From a virus: a stretch of DNA of 64,000 bases. The stretch is taken from IMG/VR virus record IMGVR_UViG_3300023112_000008, positions 1 through 64,000 of that record. One strand, written 5' to 3'. The translations under genes were made by a program, and so were the position numbers. The notes under the pieces are model-generated. The model had not been told where the DNA came from, did no database searches, and was given only the letters and a program-made list of their open reading frames with translations. This document shows, piece after piece, positions 61,020-64,000 of this stretch. The stretch's first letter is position 1; the number at the start of each line of letters is the position of its first letter.

Positions 61020-63968
61020 TTACTGCACCTGCACAAATGGCTTGCTGAAGCTCACTGATTCGCCATTCTCCATGGCAGCGGCTTCAATCACGACGAAGAA
61101 TCGCTTATCGCCGGTTGGTTGGGCGGACAAGGCCGTTCCGAGAATACCGATCTCGGTTGAGGACGCTGGCGGAGTAGCAGCTCCGGTGGAAAATACTGGC
61201 ACCGCCCCGGACCCCTCAGCGTAGACCTTGATGTCGTAGGTTACGGTCCCCGTATCAACGCCTTTGACGAAGATGCAAATCTGAGATATCTCGGTTTGAA
61301 CCGGCGCCAGACGCCCTACAAATGCGCCATGAACTGCACCAGCAGCAGCCGTCGAGCTCATTTCAAAGAAATACTCGAAGTCTGAAGCGAACAACGGGTA
61401 AACCGGCCTCGCGTCTACAGTTCCAGCAATGTTGCCGAACACTGGATCATCGAGGTAGAAATCGGTGATCGATGCGAACCCGGCGATCGGCACCACGCCA
61501 AACGCAAGGGTGGCGTTAATGGCTGAGTAACCTGCTGCTGCGTTGCCGCCCACAGAAATGTCTCGTGTGATAGCGATCTGGATGACACTGCCAGGTGTCA
61601 TTAGGCTAGCTGGGATTGATCTGATAATGGACGTTCGGTGAGGATCGATATCGGCAGTTACGGTTACGTCGAAATCTACTGAAGAAATTGGGATTACGGC
61701 CCCACCGCCAACGTCTGCGATATTACCCGAAGTGTTCAGGCGAACTGTTCCGCCAGAGGCAGTATCAAGGCCGTATTGGAGCCTCAAGAGTGCGTCACTG
61801 TTGCCATCCCAGTTGTCTGGAACTACGAACCTGGCAGATGCGGCCTGGTCGGTCAAATCTGAGTAGGTGATGACTGGAATGTCAGTCGCGAAGAAATCGT
61901 TGCTGGGAGAGGCTGATCCTGAAACTGGCGTGAAGATATCAACGACCGGCTCCATGAGCCGCGTGCTGACTTGACCTGTATAGCGGAATTGAAACGCCGT
62001 GACGCGCCAGCTGCCTGTGTGAAGGTCAGCGCCATCTCCCCCCAGTCGCTTCACATAAAACTGAATGGTGTCTCCGGGGAGAAAGTTGATCTCTCCTGGG
62101 TTTACCAGTACTTTGATTACGCTGCGGGTTAGGTCGGTAGTAGCAGGTACGACCAGATTGGCGGTTGCAGCTGGGAAAGTTACAGTATCGACGGTGCCGG
62201 TCGACGATCTGATGATCTTAGCTGTCGTCTCTAGCACGATGTCCTGGGCTACGGCCGTAGTCATCTGGTAGGACGCCAGGAGCTCCATGTCCCCGCCGTC
62301 GTAGTCTGCAGGGACTACGAAGTCGAATAGTTGTCCTGTGGTGATGACGTCAACGTAGTCCTGAACCGGGACATCAGCAGAAATGAAGCCTGCTGTGGGT
62401 GCGGTGACTCCTAGGATATCTCTAGTAGTAAGCACACCGTGCGAGACAAGCCCTGTAGGGCTGATGGGCGCTCCCGTGGCTGTGAGTTCACCGCTGACAT
62501 TGAAAGCGATAGAGGTAGTGTCAACTCTCACTTCTGCGATTGCATTAGTCGGACCGCCGGTGATCAACAGACCCTTGTCAGAGTCCATCGTCACCTTGCC
62601 AGCTACCGCACCCCCAGAGCCAGATGTCGAGAAGGCGATTGCTCCTCCAGCTATTGTGAGCTGTCCGCCACCGTCGAAGGTAATTGAGGAGGTATCAACG
62701 CGAACTCTAGCGATGCCGCCACCAACGACCTCAAGTCCGAAGTCTTCATCGAACGTGGATTGCCCTACGACGAGTCCACCGGGACCAGAGGTGGCCAGGG
62801 AGACGGCTCCAGCACTTAGCTGCCAGGTCCCGGCATCCTCATTCCACACGAAGGCGCTATCCTCAGCACGGACGAGGTGAGTATCGTTTGGCTGCAGCGC
62901 TGAGGTAATACGACCGAGCCCGAAGTTAGCCGTTGTTGGGTCAGCGGGTACTACCTGAATGCTGGTCCCATCCCGGTAGTCTGTGTCGCCGCCGAAATCG
63001 ACAAACTGAGCATCTGCTGGGGTGGCAAACACTCCGTAGAGCCTGTCGGCGGTAACGGCGGTAGGGACCTGGCGGTAAACGATTACGACATCACCGGTGC
63101 CTGAGTTGATTCCTTGAAGAGTACTGGCGTAGAAGATTGCTGCCCATGCGGTCGAATCAGTGTTGATACGGGCCGCAAGATCAGTCATCGAATCAAGCGC
63201 CGACGCACCTATCGCTGGAGCGAAGGCCCCAGAACCGCCTGCAAATGTCCAGGTTTCGGTGGTTCCTCCGTCTGAGAGAACAAACGTATCGCCGATTTGT
63301 GCTGTATTGACCAGGTAGAACGCACCACCGTTAGAGACTGCGTTGTTAACGCTGTCGAGCTGGTTCGCTGAGAGCAAAGTCTCTTTCCAGCTAGCTCCGC
63401 CAGATACGGCTACATCGACGTAGGCTTTGGAGGCTGCCGCCGTAGGCCCACTAGGAGTCACCGGGAGACCGAGCACCTCTTTACCCGAGCCCATGAGAAT
63501 GTCGTCAATGGCGACAATCTCGCCCCTGGTGACATCAGAAGTCGATTGGAGTGATAGGTCCTCGTTGGCAGCAGAGCCACCGATTAGTACCTGTCCACCC
63601 GCACGGCCCGCAAGGATCCCATACTGAGTGTGAACATCGCCAACGGTCAGGCTGCTGAGACCGTTGTGATCAACCGCTCCGCCCTCCGCCGGGGATGAGT
63701 GGTCGTGTTGGGCGTTGGTGAAATCGGTGATCGTAGGAGTAGGCAGAGTCTTGTTCGAGAGGGTCTGCGCTAGGTTCTCGTAGACGACCGCGTCGTTAGC
63801 AGTTGGGTCCTTAAATGTGATGTCGCGGTCAGTTACCGCTGGCTCAACCCAGATGAGATTGATGGCACGAGTAGCCGCCAGGTCCAACAGGCGGACGCGT
63901 GTGGCTATTTGCGGATCATCTAGAGTCTGGTCACTCTGGAGACGTAGTACCTGCTTCGTGGCTGCCAT
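61020..63968 (-). CDS. Very long tail-fibre-like protein
   Basis: The 982-residue protein is made of beta-repeat sequence. Its N-terminal 130 residues (TLSNKTLPTPTITDFTNAQHDH) resemble phage fibre attachment regions, the middle repeats Gly/Ser/Thr-rich units with RVDTSSI/RVDTTSI (three copies), and the C-terminus contains carbohydrate-module-like strands. It is leftward, unlike the fibres at 44910-51031. It may be the main host-range fibre. Confidence 0.65.
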   Translation of the reverse strand: MAATKQVLRLQSDQTLDDPQIATRVRLLDLAATRAINLIWVEPAVTDRDITFKDPTANDAVVYENLAQTLSNKTLPTPTITDFTNAQHDHSSPAEGGAVDHNGLSSLTVGDVHTQYGILAGRAGGQVLIGGSAANEDLSLQSTSDVTRGEIVAIDDILMGSGKEVLGLPVTPSGPTAAASKAYVDVAVSGGASWKETLLSANQLDSVNNAVSNGGAFYLVNTAQIGDTFVLSDGGTTETWTFAGGSGAFAPAIGASALDSMTDLAARINTDSTAWAAIFYASTLQGINSGTGDVVIVYRQVPTAVTADRLYGVFATPADAQFVDFGGDTDYRDGTSIQVVPADPTTANFGLGRITSALQPNDTHLVRAEDSAFVWNEDAGTWQLSAGAVSLATSGPGGLVVGQSTFDEDFGLEVVGGGIARVRVDTSSITFDGGGQLTIAGGAIAFSTSGSGGAVAGKVTMDSDKGLLITGGPTNAIAEVRVDTTSIAFNVSGELTATGAPISPTGLVSHGVLTTRDILGVTAPTAGFISADVPVQDYVDVITTGQLFDFVVPADYDGGDMELLASYQMTTAVAQDIVLETTAKIIRSSTGTVDTVTFPAATANLVVPATTDLTRSVIKVLVNPGEINFLPGDTIQFYVKRLGGDGADLHTGSWRVTAFQFRYTGQVSTRLMEPVVDIFTPVSGSASPSNDFFATDIPVITYSDLTDQAASARFVVPDNWDGNSDALLRLQYGLDTASGGTVRLNTSGNIADVGGGAVIPISSVDFDVTVTADIDPHRTSIIRSIPASLMTPGSVIQIAITRDISVGGNAAAGYSAINATLAFGVVPIAGFASITDFYLDDPVFGNIAGTVDARPVYPLFASDFEYFFEMSSTAAAGAVHGAFVGRLAPVQTEISQICIFVKGVDTGTVTYDIKVYAEGSGAVPVFSTGAATPPASSTEIGILGTALSAQPTGDKRFFVVIEAAAMENGESVSFSKPFVQVQ

Positions 63969-64000
63969 TAGATGACCTCGCTCGCTTCGATGCCGGGCAT

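Noticed and set aside
1-64000. CRISPR arrays, rRNA genes, integrase and attachment sites
   Set aside because: No regularly spaced repeats, no rRNA-like sequence, no tyrosine or serine integrase motifs were found by reading.

Overview
The window looks like part of the genome of a large tailed bacteriophage with a contractile tail (myovirus-like Caudoviricetes). The evidence is a complete DNA replication set, a portal protein, a tail sheath, two tail-tube paralogues, several long beta-rich tail-fibre proteins, and tightly packed genes with ATGA/GTGA overlaps. There are no ribosomal RNA operons or cell-metabolism blocks. The host cannot be named from the sequence. I saw no tRNA, CRISPR array, integrase, large terminase or certain major capsid gene, so the window is not a whole genome.

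Layout. About 0.2-9.4 kb is a rightward replication operon: winged-helix proteins, a lambda-O-like initiator that appears to carry an origin inside its own gene, a DnaC-like loader, a DnaB-like helicase, a DnaG-like primase, an SF2 helicase and a RecA/UvsX-like recombinase. About 9.4-18.4 kb is mostly leftward: two DNA methyltransferases, thymidine kinase, a deoxynucleoside kinase, and an HNH gene sitting in a duplicated methyltransferase 5' end. About 18.4-28.4 kb runs rightward: a MoxR/CobS-like ATPase, peptide deformylase, RNase HI, a CobT-like metalloprotease/VWA protein, a single-strand-binding protein, and a family A DNA polymerase interrupted by two inteins. About 28.4-35.6 kb holds small accessory genes (HNH endonuclease, HU protein, zinc-finger peptides, an EF-hand lipoprotein, a metallopeptidase/2H-phosphoesterase fusion, a Hint-HNH protein). 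About 35.6-64 kb is structural: portal with a mini-intein, neck protein, tail sheath, fibres, tail tubes and a holin candidate. It is interrupted by a TnpB-like gene lacking catalytic residues and by homing-endonuclease genes.

The dominant theme is selfish genetic elements and how they coexist with essential genes. There are three inteins. One of them, in the polymerase, carries its endonuclease as a separate gene in a different reading frame while the intein frame stays open. Several free-standing endonuclease genes (HNH, GIY-YIG, Vsr-like) sit against essential genes, and each is flanked by a partial copy of that gene's start or end. This suggests that the inserting cassette brings a recoded gene end so the target gene is repaired. 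Three of these endonuclease genes have ribosome-binding sites inside or touching predicted hairpins. A TnpB homologue with two of three RuvC catalytic positions substituted is a candidate nuclease-dead, RNA-guided regulator.

All functional names come from reading motifs by eye. No database search, structure prediction or RNA-folding calculation was run.
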